Assembly: GCA_037367405.1 (NCBI GenBank)
Contig: JAZKJV010000608.1
Location: 682,001 to 746,000, forward strand
DNA: 64,000 bases
DNA from: Ottelia alismoides
Lineage: Eukaryota; Streptophyta; Magnoliopsida; Alismatales; Hydrocharitaceae
Reading direction: 5' to 3'
Below, piece after piece: positions 12,901-24,900 of this stretch. The notes below the pieces were generated by a model. That model was not told the origin of the DNA, made no database searches, and saw only the letters and a program-made list of their open reading frames with translations. The position numbers and the translations under genes are program-made. How positions within the stretch are numbered: position 1 is the first letter of the stretch; each line of letters opens with the position of its first letter.

Positions 12901-15900
12901 TGCGGTCTGGGACCTGAATGCGGATGCCGCTCCTGGACCGGACGGTTTCTTTTTATAGGACTTCTGGGATTTGGTTGGCACTGAGGTGCTGGAGGTCGTC
13001 TCTGAGTTTTGTTTGGGTAACGCGGGCTTTGTAAGGGTCAACCGTGCTTTAATCATCTTGCTACCTAAGTCTGCGGCGTCGGATTCTATTGATGACTATC
13101 GCCCTATTGCGGTTTCTAACGCGCTTTATCTGATTACCGCGAAGGTCTTCGCCGCTAGACTGAGCTGTGTTCTCCCTTGTGTTATCTCCCCGCTGCAATC
13201 TGCTTTTATTCCGGGGAGACAGATCTCGGATTGCCTCACGCTCGCGTCTGAGATCATTGCAGACTGGCGGAGAAGGGATAAAAGCGGTGTGCTGTGGAAG
13301 GTGGACTTTGCTAAGGCTCACGATAGCCTGGATTGGAGGTTCCTTTGGTCAGTGTTGCGAAGGAAGGGGTTCCCAGAGAAATGGATTACTTGGATGAGAC
13401 GTTGTGTTACAACGTCTTCCTTTACGGTCATGGTAAATGATCGCACGGAGGGGGGCTTCTTCCAGCCTCGGAGGGGGGTGCGCCAGGGGTGCCCTCTTGC
13501 TCCAATGTTGTTTGTCCTTGCGGCGGATGCCCTCTCTAGCATCGCGATTCGTGTTGTCAACTGTGGGCTCTCTAGTGGCTATTCGAGGGAGGGTTCGCTG
13601 GTTCCGCTCCTACAGTACGCCGACGATACTCTATTCTTCATAGGGGGGGGGAGGGTTGCGGAGGCAAGTGGCATGGCTATGGCTCTGGAAATATTCAGTG
13701 AATTGTCTGGGATGTTCAAGAACGCTGATAAGTCGAAAGTCGTCCCTATAGGCCTCTCAGTGGTAGAGGTCGATGCCTGTGCTCAGACCTTGGGATCGAG
13801 TTGCAGCTCTTTGTCGATGGATTATCTGGGGATGCCCTTGGCTATGGTAGAACGAGGATGAGAGATTGGCTCAGGGTCGTCGAGAAGGTTGAAGGGAGGT
13901 TGGCGGGGTGGAGGTCGGCTGTTTTGTCGAGGAGGGGCCGGCTGGTGCTCCTGAAGGCGGTCCTTTCCTCCATCCCGATCTATTTCCTCTCCAACCGGCG
14001 TATTCCAAAGGGTATTAGAGTTCGGTTGGAGAAGAGGATGCGTAGTTTCTTATGGGGAAATCAGAGGGGGGGGGATGAGGGGCATCCACCTTGTTGGGTG
14101 GGAGGACATTACGGTCAAGAAGAATCAGGGAGGTCTGGGAGTAAAATGTCTTCAGCAAATGAACGAGGCCTTGCTTCTTAAGTGGGCGAGTAGACTCTGG
14201 GGACCTGGCGAGGATCTTGTTTGTACAGTGCTGCGCAAGATATACGATGTTGCAGGGGCGCCCTTGAGGCCGGTTTCTCAGATGAACTCTCCGACTCCTT
14301 TCTGGAGGGGGTCGTGGAGGTTTTCACCAAGAACCTATCTTTGTTCAGACCGATCTTTGGTGGGGGTGAATCTTTCCTTTTTTGGTCGGACGATTGGACG
14401 GGGGGGGGGGGGGGCTTTGCTCGCGGTTCCCACGGTTATTTGCTCTCGCTGATGACAAAATGATGACGGTTGCAGCTTGTTGGTCGAATGGTAATTGGTG
14501 CCCGACTTTCTCCTCTAATTTCTCCGACCAAAGATTGGAGGATTTCTTGGACATGTTGGATGCTATCAAGGAGGTGGGGCGTCCTTCGGAGGGGAGAGAC
14601 CACTGGAGTTGGCGTGCAGGTCAGTTTTCGGTTAAAAAGGCCTTTGGGGCTATTTGCAGGCCGTCACCTTCCCGTTCAGAGATTTTGATTCGCGATTGTG
14701 CGTTCCTCTGGGCGCTCAAGCTTCCTGAGCGAATTGGTTTCTTCTTATGGCTGCTTCGGAGACAAAGGCTCATGACGAGGGACCGATGTGCCAGGCTTCT
14801 TGGTTCCACCTCTAACAGGTGCCTGCTCTGCGAGGAGGCAGTTGAGTTCGCCGAGCATCTGTTCCTCAAGTGCCCCAAGGCGCTTCAGATTTGGCAGGGG
14901 ACGGGTTTGGCCTAGTGTTGCGTGGAGGGTCTCGAGACATTTTGTGGCTTGCTGATGGCGAATAGGACTAGATCTAGGAGGGAGTTGATATATCCTCTGG
15001 CCGTCCTATGGGCTATTTGGCTGGGGAGGAACGCCGTGTTGTTCTCGGGGCAACGCTTTTATAAGGAAAATGTGGAGATACATGCCAAGTGTTTGGTGGA
15101 GGAGTGGGTGTTGTAATTGGTCGCTCCGTCGGCCGTAATTTCTTTATTTTTTTTCTTTTTGTTCTCGCTTTATGAATAAAAGATGGGGCGAACACCAACG
15201 AGTGTCTCCCCCTATTTCAGGATTTCAAAAAAAAAAAACTCTACACAATACTCCCCCATTCTTCTAGACTGGTCTGAAAACAATGGCGTCGGCCAAGTTG
15301 GGAGAAGACAAGAAATGGGGGAAAATAAAACAACCACATAAGCCGATAAACATTGTTTTCTTGACTTTCTATTTTTTTTCAAATCATCGTTTTCTCAACT
15401 ATTCCAAAATCGTTCACCTTTTTTTTCTCGGCTTTTCTTTCCCCCCCTTTTTTATGCATACGGTTCTTTTCTTTTGTACATGCCTTCTCTTTTTTAACAA
15501 CCACACTCACAATTTTTTTTAAAATTAACCCTATTGGGCCCAAAATACAAAGCACCTCCACCCTTTTTTCATTTCTCTTTTTCTTTCGGCCCTCCTGGGC
15601 CCTTACAATGAGTTTTTTATATAAAAAAAACAGCCTACTCGGGCTCTTTATTTAGGATTCCGCTTGGAACCCTTTCTTAAAGATCTGCCTATAGGGATGC
15701 AAACGGACGGATACAGATATAGGTATTACCGTATCCTCACCCGTTTTCGAATACGAATACGGATGCGGAGACTGATATTGATGGATATTAAAACTATCTT
15801 ACAATATCCTTAAAAAACGGATACAGATGTAAAATGGATATTGATTGCAATGTTTGAAATACTCTATAAAATCGACTTAAATATATACAAATTGGATGGA

Positions 15901-18900
15901 AAACACATGATATAAAATTATTAAATGTGTTTGTATCATAGAAGTTATACAAATATGGTAAAAGAAGGTATAGAATTATGTTATATAGGGTTAAAAATAA
16001 ATCCATGATTATATTTATATACGAAAAGGGATATACGGATACAAATGTTTGCGGATATCAAGATGATATCCATATCCGTATCCATTTTACAACGGATACG
16101 GATACCGATGTTAAAATTTATATAAAATAGATACGGTGACAGATCGGATACGGATATATCCGTAACCGTTTGCATCCCCATCTACCGCCCCTGATGGGGG
16201 TCTTCTTCTCTTGCCACCGCCATCTAGGATTCAAGGGGGATAGAGCACGATCGCCGATGCTGGAGAAGACCAGAGGGGTTGCGACGCCTCTTGGCGATGC
16301 CCTGGAATGTCTGGGCTTGATTGGAAGGGGAGAGAGCGGTGGTGCTACTTGTTGCTTGGAGTCGCCTCAAGGGTTCACAAGAGCCCATCATCACCGCCGC
16401 CTAGACTCGCTAGAGAGGTGGCGAGCCCTCAACCCCATGGAGTGCGCTGCGTGGAACCTTGCGTGCAGTGAGTTCGAGCGCGAGGGAGATGCCATGCTAC
16501 CGTGTTACTGCGCCTCCTTCCATGTACATGATATGGATCGAAGGGCGGCGATGGATACTTTTCTTTGCCTGTTAGGGTTCGGATGGGAGAACCATCGAAT
16601 GCCTGGGTTCTGATGTTGCGATGGATCTGCGGCGTTGAAGACGCGTTCGCTCGACCTAGAGTTGGCGACAATCAACACTTCAAAACTTCCTTTTCCTTTT
16701 TTTTCTGCGGAGGGTAACATCTTCGTTGTTCTGGAGGATCCCCTTCAAGCCCCTTCTTCTCGGGCATGAATTTACGACCGATAGGTTGGTTGAAAACGTT
16801 GGCGGAGACCCATGGCGGTACCGGGTCTAGGGTTTCGATGGAACCCTTTGCTGGATTTGATGCATCGACTAGAGAGGTGGCTTGCTGGAGGAGGCTCGAT
16901 GCCACCTGGAGAATGCCATGATCTGTATCAGAAGTTGGCTCCTCTTCTTTGAATTATGGTTCAAAAGATGAACCCAAACAAGTTGCTGGATGCCGCCATA
17001 TATGAAACCCTAGAATAATGAACATGATCTTCAGGATTAAATCTTCAGATCTTGAATATACGATAATAGTCTTCAATAACAAATCACCAATCAAATCGTT
17101 AGGGTTTTAACAAAAATCCTAGAAATCGAATCTCGGAAATCAAGAGCATGAAAACGTCGAGAATCGAACCCACTCTGATACCATGTTAGAAAATAAGAAT
17201 GTGAAAGCAAATCAGAGATACAAATTAAACATTGAAGGAACACCGGGATTTTTACGTGGAACCCTGCTCCCTAAGGAGCTGGATGAAACCACGGGAGAAT
17301 GCCTCAAAGGGCTGATGTGTCTATTGACTTTCTCATCTGATACAAGAGGTCTGGGACTTCTTATATAGCCTCCACAGACTTTCCAAGTCCCACCACTGGT
17401 AGATGTGGAACTAAACATTGGATGCGGTAAATGGATCCTAGAGTGATCCATTTACCCATCTACAACACAAGTGGCACGTAACACATATACTCCAACGTGA
17501 AGAGTTTGAAATTCTCGACTTATTTGCATATGAAGCCGCTGCTAGAGTGCCCACTGCTTTGTTAGCACTTTCTTCCTCGCAGTCTCCCGACCCAGTAAAG
17601 CCCACTTCGATTGCGGCACCAAACTCGCTACCACCACTACCCTCGCAAACATTTATTGCTTCAAGGCCCCATTGCCAACGCCAACAACGCTCCGTCGATT
17701 CGTTAACACCTCCCATGCACACAACCCTGCAAAAGGCGATGCCAAGCCCGTTCGACCCTCCAACGAGGGTGTTATCATCGATATAACTCTCCCCACCGTC
17801 TATACAATTGCAACCGATCGACCCGATGTCGATACAATGGTCAATTGAGTAGCATGCGATGGTGCAGTGGGAAATTGTGGAGACATCCTCTAGTGAGAAA
17901 GAATTACAAACGTAATGCTGAAAGAAAGAGAAAGTGGCTTAAAGTGGGTACATCCAAGGTTTTAAAAAGTGCGAGGCGATCCGAGGCGTTTTCTCCGAAA
18001 TTGAGGCGAGGCGTAAGCCTCAAGGCGGTCAAGGCGTAAGCCTCATTTTTTGGAAAAAAATTAAAATTAAAGCAAAATACATTGAAAAAAATATATAATA
18101 TTATTAAGCTCTGCCCAAAACACATTCATGAATAATTTAAAACCATTAAAAGATACAATACTGTTGGGAAAATCAAAGGACATGTTTATTCCATCAGCCC
18201 TAGGCTCTCTTATATAGGAGAGTAGCCTATGGGTAAATTACATAAATAGTACGGAAGGAACTGGAAATAACTAAGAAATACATAAGTGAATTATATATGT
18301 TAACACTCCCCCTCAAGATGGAGCATAGATATCAATCATGCTCAGCTTGGATGCACATTTCTGGAACGGGCCCCGTAGCAATGCCTTGGTGAAGATATCT
18401 GCCGTTTGATTTTCTGAACTGACATGGGACGTAGCAATGAATCCCTTCTGGATCATATCACGTATAAAGTGACAACCAACTTCAATGTGCTTGGTTCGTT
18501 CATGGAATGCTGGATTGTTTGCAATAAATAAGGCCGCTTGATTGTCACATTCTAATGCCATAGGAAGTGGAACTTCTATATGTAAATCTGTAAGTACAGC
18601 CTTTACCCACATCATTTCTGTGCTAACCTGGGCCATAACCCTATATTCAGATTCAACACTAGACCTTGCTACCACGGTTTGCTTCTTGCTCTTCCATGAG
18701 ATTAGGGAATCTCCAATGTATACAGCAAACCCCGACGTAGATTTCCTGTCCACCCTGCATAGTCTGCATCTGCACAAGCTGAGACAGAGATCGCTTTGCC
18801 CTTCTTGAACAACAAACCCACACCTGGAGATGACTTGAGGTACCTGAGTATCATGTGTATGGCATCCATATGAACCTGACGTGGTTGCTCCATGAACTGG

Positions 18901-21900
18901 CTCACTCGACTCACTGCAAAGGATATATCGAGCCTAGTGATAGTGACATACATAAGTTTGCCCACCAGTTCTCTGTATCTTCTCTTATCCACCTCCTCCG
19001 TATCATCATCGTACAACTTCATACTAGGGTCCATTGGTGTGGTAGCAGGTCGGCAACCAAGCATGCCTGTTTCGCTCAACAGGTCAGTAACATACTTTCT
19101 CTGAGACATTACTAGCCCATACGGATTTCTGGCGAACTCCAGCCCCAGAAAATATCTAAGAACTCCAAGATCCTTAGTAACAAATTCACGACCCATCATC
19201 TCTTTTGCCTCCTTTATTCCTTGTACATCATCACCTGTAATTAAGATGTCATCTACATAGACTATGATTGCAATAGTTCCTCTGGAAGTCTTTTGTACAA
19301 ACAAGGAATGATCAGCATTAGAACGTTTGTATCCCTGTTTTTCAAAGAGGTCTGAGAGCTTCTGAAACCACGCTCTGGGGCTCTGCTTAAGGCCATAGAT
19401 AGCCTTATGAACTCTGCACACCTTGGAACACTCCCCCTCAACAGCAAAACCGGGTGGCTGTTGCATGTAGACTTCCTCCTGTAAGTCACCATATAAGAAC
19501 ACTGTTAGAGTATTTGGTTGTGCGCCCATTGAGTTGTAACAGGGTAAATGGATCTTGGAGAAGATCCATTTACCCCATCCAGTGTTTAGTCCCACATCGT
19601 CCAGTGGTGGGACTCGGAGGCTCTGGAGAGGCTATATAAGGAGCCCCAGACCTCCTGTACTTATTGAGAAAAAGCAATGCATAGCATGCCCCTTTGAGGG
19701 CTTCTCCCATGGTTTCATCCCGCTCCTCACGGAGTAGGGTTCCACGTAAAAATCCTGCGTTCTTATTATTGTTTATTATCTTTTTCCATGTTACGCTTCC
19801 GCTTCCGATTTTCTAACATGGTATCAGAGCGGATTCGATTCTCGAGGCTTTTTCATTATGCTTTATATTTCACGAGATTTGATTATCAAGTTCATATTCT
19901 AGGGTTGAGATAAAACCCTATAAATTATTCAGTTCTGTAGTTCTCGGGATCCGAGTTTTTTGTTCTCTAGGGTTTCTCATTGAAACCCCAACATCAGGCC
20001 GTGCATCTCCAACAGGTGCTTCGGCGGGGAAGAGCCGTAGGCGGCAACACAACAGCACTGGCGCAGCCTCCACGAGCAGAAAAACCCCAGCGCGCCTCCA
20101 TTCAGAGGATGCAGGCGACGCCTCCATTCCTCCGTGCTCCAGGCGGAGCTCTTGGTGGCGGAGCACCCGCCGCTCGACCCTCCCAGACGAGCCCTCCAGT
20201 CGCTTGCTTCCCAGGCAAGCCCTCGCATACGAATCTTCAGACCCCCACAGGCACCGCATCGCCCTCGCGCAGGTGACCCCCCCATCGCGCCCATCTCTCT
20301 AGCGCGCGCAGGTGTGCAAGACGTGCGCCACCTCCAGTCCTAGCGGCGGCGCGCTGCACAGAGGCGCACCCTCCTCCTCAGGCCGCATCCCTGAGCGCGC
20401 TTCTTCCTATCTATACAAGGCTCCAGATCAGCGCAACCCTCGTGCGGCGTGCTCCTTCGAGAGCCCAGGCGCACACCCGCGCGATTTCCTCAAACCCCTC
20501 CTCAGATCACAAGGCCGCAGGCGATGAGCCCCTCTCTTCCCTTCTCCAACCTCGCGGCGCCCCTCTCCTCCTTGCGCCGCCAGACAACAACCCCACGGGA
20601 ATCCCTCAAGGTGCGGCGGCGGCGTCATTTCTCCATTGGAAGCCCACGATACCCTAAAGGGAGGAGCGCATGCGTCTTATAAAAAAAATGAAATTTTTTG
20701 TTATTTTTTTGGAAACCCAAGGGAGGGCTGTGAGCCGTAAAAAAAGGAGGGAAAGCGAAACGAGAGTTGGGCCTGTTGGGCCGTGTATCGCTTTTTTTTA
20801 AAAAAAGAGAGAATCATTATTTGTAAAATTTTTTTTTTTGAGAAAAGGCGCGTACAAAAGAAGAGCCGTACGCAATTTTCAAAGCCGGAAAAAAAAGAGT
20901 GAAACGGTTTTTAAAAAAAAAGAGGATGAAAAGCCGAGAAAAAAATGTCAACGGCTTAAAAAAATGTGTTTCAAAAAAAAATTCGAGAAAAAAATGTGAC
21001 GGCTTATTTAAAAAAAATGATGAAAGCCGCAAATTTCATGTTTTGTTTCACACCCTATTTATCTTGTCTTCTCCCAACTTTGTCGATGTTCATTTTCCGA
21101 CAAGTATGGGAGAAAGGGGGAGTATATATGTAGAGTCACAAGTCTGTTCATGATCCTGATTCAGATGCAGATGCCAGTCTCCAGACCTTTCAGAATTTCC
21201 AGACTCTACAGTTCGGTTGTTCAGACTCGACGATCATTGTTCCGAGTCTCCAGTTTCAGACACGCACGAGTGTGCGGTCTTATTTTCAGATGAGCATATG
21301 TTGGCATCATTGTCAGAGGTCCCCATCATTCTTCTTGTTGTCAGGCCAGAGTTTTCATGTGAGCCATAGGGACTCCAGAGCAGAGGACCATTCCCTTGAG
21401 GGCAAGGGTTTTCATGTGGTGTCATAGGTACACCAGAGCAGTGCACCATTCTCTGAGCCAGATGGGAGAGACCCAGTTCTCCGACGAGGAGACTATTTTC
21501 AGACTCCATTCTCCAGCGACCGTGGACTCCGACGAGGATTGCACAGCCACGGCCTTTTTCAGTTAGGCCCTTTTCAGAGATGGAGCAGTTGTCCACATTA
21601 TTGTGGCGGGCCAGAGTACTCCGACGAGGAGACTCATTTTCAGTTGCAGTGACTCTGACAGGCGCAGTTTAGAGCACATGCTCTCCGACGAGGAGATTCA
21701 ACAGACTCACACTCCAGCCCGATCGTCCTCCTCACCTGCATGGCATGAGAAGCAACGTCCTCGACTGCAGCAATGTGCGCGTTGGGTTGATATTGTCCGT
21801 AGTGTCCTGTAGCGTTGAGTTGAGTTTCTTTCTGTTTGTCCAAGCTGAGCATTGCATGCTCCAGCTTGAGGGGGAGTGTTAGAGTATTTGGTTGTGCGCC

Positions 21901-24900
21901 CATTGAGTTGTAACAGGGTAAATGGATCTTGGAGAAGATCCATTTACCCCATCCAGTGTTTAGTCCCACATCGTCCAGTGGTGGGACTCGGAGGCTCTGG
22001 AGAGGCTATATAAGGAGCCCCAGACCTCCTGTACTCATTGAGAAAAAGCAATGCATAGCATGCCCCTTTGAGGGCTTCTCCCGTGGTTTCATCCCGCTCC
22101 TCACGGAGTAGGGTTCCACGTAAAAATCCTGCATTCTTATTATTGTTTATTATCTTTTTCCATGTTACGCTTCCGCTTCCGATTTTCTAACAAACACATT
22201 CTTCACATCCAACTGATATAGCGGCCACTCACGAGTAACCGCAACTGACAGCAAGATCCGTAGAGTGGAATGACGGGCTACTGGCGAGAATGTATCAAGA
22301 TAGTCCACCCCGTATGTCTGTGTAAAGCCACGAGCAACAAGACGAGCCTTGTATCTGTCAATACTGCCATCTACATTCTGCTTGACTGTAAATACTCATT
22401 TGCAGCTCACTGGGGACACATCTGCAGGTATAGGAACCCGACTCCAAGTTCCTCTAGATTGAAGTGCTGCCATTTCTTCCTCCATTGCTAGATGCCATCT
22501 ACTATCCTTCAGAGCGTCTTGGTAATTCCGTGGAATATCTACAGCTGACAAAGCGACTACAAAATTCCTGAAATCTCCAGATAGTCGTTCAAATGACACA
22601 GAAGCTGCTAAAGGATATGAGGCGCAGCTCCGCTTCGACTTGCGTATAGCAATAGGAACATCTAAATCAACTGTGTCCTCATCTGTCCTCTGTAACACAT
22701 CCTGCTCAGAAACATCATCAGATCCATCAATAGTAATATCTTCAGAACATACCTTAGGCGAGCTAGGTGATGAGTCATGACCATGAGCTGGAGTAGGCCT
22801 GCGGGTATAATGAAATGGTAGTGGTGAAACATGTATAGTAATAGGAGGTGCAGATGATGGTGGTGGTGGTGGTGGTGATGGTGGTACTGGTGGTGGTGGT
22901 GTTACATAGACGGCATCAGTAGTAACTGGAGGTAGCAACTAGCAACTGATCACCTGAGGATGAAAAATACATTATGGATTCAAAAAATGTAACATCTGCA
23001 CTAACAAGATACCGCCTGCGCAATGGATCATAGCACTTGTACCCCTTCTGAGTTGTGGAGTATCCAACAAACACACACTTGACAGCCCTAGGAGAGAGCT
23101 TGTCAGTACCGGGAGACAACTGGTGGACAAAGGCAACCGAGCCAAACACACGAGGAGTAAGGGAAAATAGATCTTTACCAGGAAAGATAAGGGAGAAAGG
23201 AATCTTTTCACCTAGAACAGATGACGGCATACGATTTATTAGATAACATTCTGTAAGAACCGCGTCACCCCAGTAAGAATAAGGAGCATGGCTCTGTATA
23301 AGAAGTGACCTGGTGACATCTAGTAAGTGGCGATGTTTCCTTTCAGCGATCCCATTCTGTTGGGAGGTATAGGCACAGGATGTCTGGTGGATAATCCCTT
23401 GGGATGAGAAATAACTGGCTAGAACATGAGTACATAATTCCAAGGCATTATCACTTCTCACAATTTTAACGGATGTGGAGAAACATTACGAATCTCATTA
23501 AGAAAATTGATAATAATATTCCCTGCTTCAGATTTATTCTTTAACAAAAACACCCATGACACACGAGAGAAGTCATCCACAATAACTATATAAAACCCGT
23601 GTCCCTGATGATCAGGAACACGACTCGGACCCCAGATATCAATGTGAAATAACTCAAACTTGGAGGTACTACTCCGACACTGACGACTGGGAAAGGTAGA
23701 CCGAGACAAGCCTCACATTGGATAGATGTGTGAGGCAGACCCTGGAGTAAATGCAAGTGTGCTACCTGATGTACTGGTAGAAGCAGAGGCGGATGCAACA
23801 GCGTCAGACTGGCTCTCAGTAGTATGTGCTAGGCCGGATGGAGGAATAATGCCCCTTAGACGGGCAACAAGGTCATCAAAGCGCTGATCCAAAGAGGCAG
23901 CAGATGGGGGCTCTATCTGCTCAGCGACTCGTGCAGATGCAGGAAATCCATGCTTGGAGTAGCATGTGTCTTCAGTATGTCCGGTACGATGACAGTAGGT
24001 ACATGTTGGCCGAATGCGGCCTCCTCTGCCACGAGGACCACGGCCACGGGTATGATGGTGGCCTCGACGACCTCTGTTGGCAGCCATAGCGGAAGCAGTC
24101 TGATTCGTAGTCGTAGAGGGAACAGTGATCCGGCTCAACCTGTGAAAGGCTTCCTTCATAGGAGGAATAGTAGAGTCCGCCAAGATCTGAGACCGTGCTG
24201 CCTCATACTCAGGATCGAGGGCAGCTAGAAACACTCCTACCATAGTTGCATTCCGGTAGGTCTTCTGTTGTTCTGGTGTAGCCGTCAGAGGCATGAAGCT
24301 ATACAGCTTCTCAAACATCCCTCGTAGAGATGTGTACAATGAGTGTAGAGGACGTCCATTCTGCTTGATAGTGAATATGTCATGCTGAAGTTGCAGAATC
24401 TTCGTCTCATTCTTCGCTTGAGAATATGTGGCTGTGAGAATATCCCACATATCTTTGGCTGTTGGCTGATGAAGAATATCATTGGCAATCTCGATTGCCA
24501 GAGTTCCAGATAGCCATACTTTAGCGTATGCATCATCTGCCTCCCACGAGGCATTGACTCCAGTCTTCTCTACAGGCTCTTCTTCAGTAAGAATGTGCTT
24601 CTTACCGGTTGACTTCATCATACTCATGAACTGCATTGCCCACAGTTCATAGTTCGAACCATCCATCTTCACAATCGGCGCTGGACCTCGAAAGGCACCT
24701 ACGGATGGGATATCTGCCTTGCTTTCAGACATACTTATAATCAAAGACTGGAGTAGTAGACTGAGAATAATATCGTCTACACGGACATAGACGAGTTTAG
24801 TTGCAAGGTGTAGACTTCAAGCAACCAAACCCATTCTTTTGGAGTTGTGCGCGCTAGAAAAGATGCCGGGCTGATTCACTGCTTAGAGGCGCACAGGAAG

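Larger units (their letters stand above)
9561..15237 (+). mobile_element. L1-type LINE, near full length, with poly(A) tail (LINE 2)
   Basis: A 14-bp duplication ACTCTACACAATAC flanks the insertion (9547-9560 and 15238-15251). Order: 5' leader, ORF1 with CCHC zinc knuckles, ORF2 with endonuclease, reverse transcriptase and a C-terminal zinc-binding region, a short 3' UTR with GAGTGTCTCCCCC, then a poly(A) run. The first 30 nt of the insertion duplicate host sequence at 9508-9537. Both ORFs are decayed. It is the same family as the minus-strand LINE at 26089-31865, whose 3' UTR has the matching GAACACCGTTGAGTGTCTCC. Confidence 0.9.
8492..17497 (-). mobile_element. Family-A non-autonomous copia-like LTR retrotransposon, host to a LINE and a MITE
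   Basis: Related ~314-bp LTRs lie at 8492-8805 and 17184-17497, flanked by the 5-bp duplication TGAAG (8487-8491 and 17498-17502). On the minus strand the primer-binding site TGGTATCAGAGTGG sits beside the right LTR (17170-17183) and a polypurine tract CTTGAGGGGGAG beside the left LTR. No gag, protease, integrase or reverse transcriptase is recognisable in 8806-9560 or 15252-17183, so it would need enzymes in trans. The interior is interrupted by the LINE at 9561-15237 and a MITE at 15691-16179. Confidence 0.85.
19503..22192 (+). mobile_element. Family-A non-autonomous copia-like LTR element, recent copy
   Basis: Two 316-bp LTRs (19503-19818 and 21877-22192) differ at about three positions by eye and are flanked by perfect 5-bp duplications AACAC (19498-19502, 22193-22197). 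TGGTATCAGAGCGG follows the left LTR and CAGCTTGAGGGGGAG precedes the right one. The 2.06-kb interior has no retrotransposon protein domain; 21600-21870 matches the 3' interior of the element at 8492-17497. It splits the copia reverse transcriptase and is among the youngest insertions here. Confidence 0.93.

Noticed and set aside
17547..17786. Ser/Pro/Thr-rich frame as a small gene
   Set aside because: It is the continuation of the degraded family-B retroelement polypeptide interrupted at 8491.
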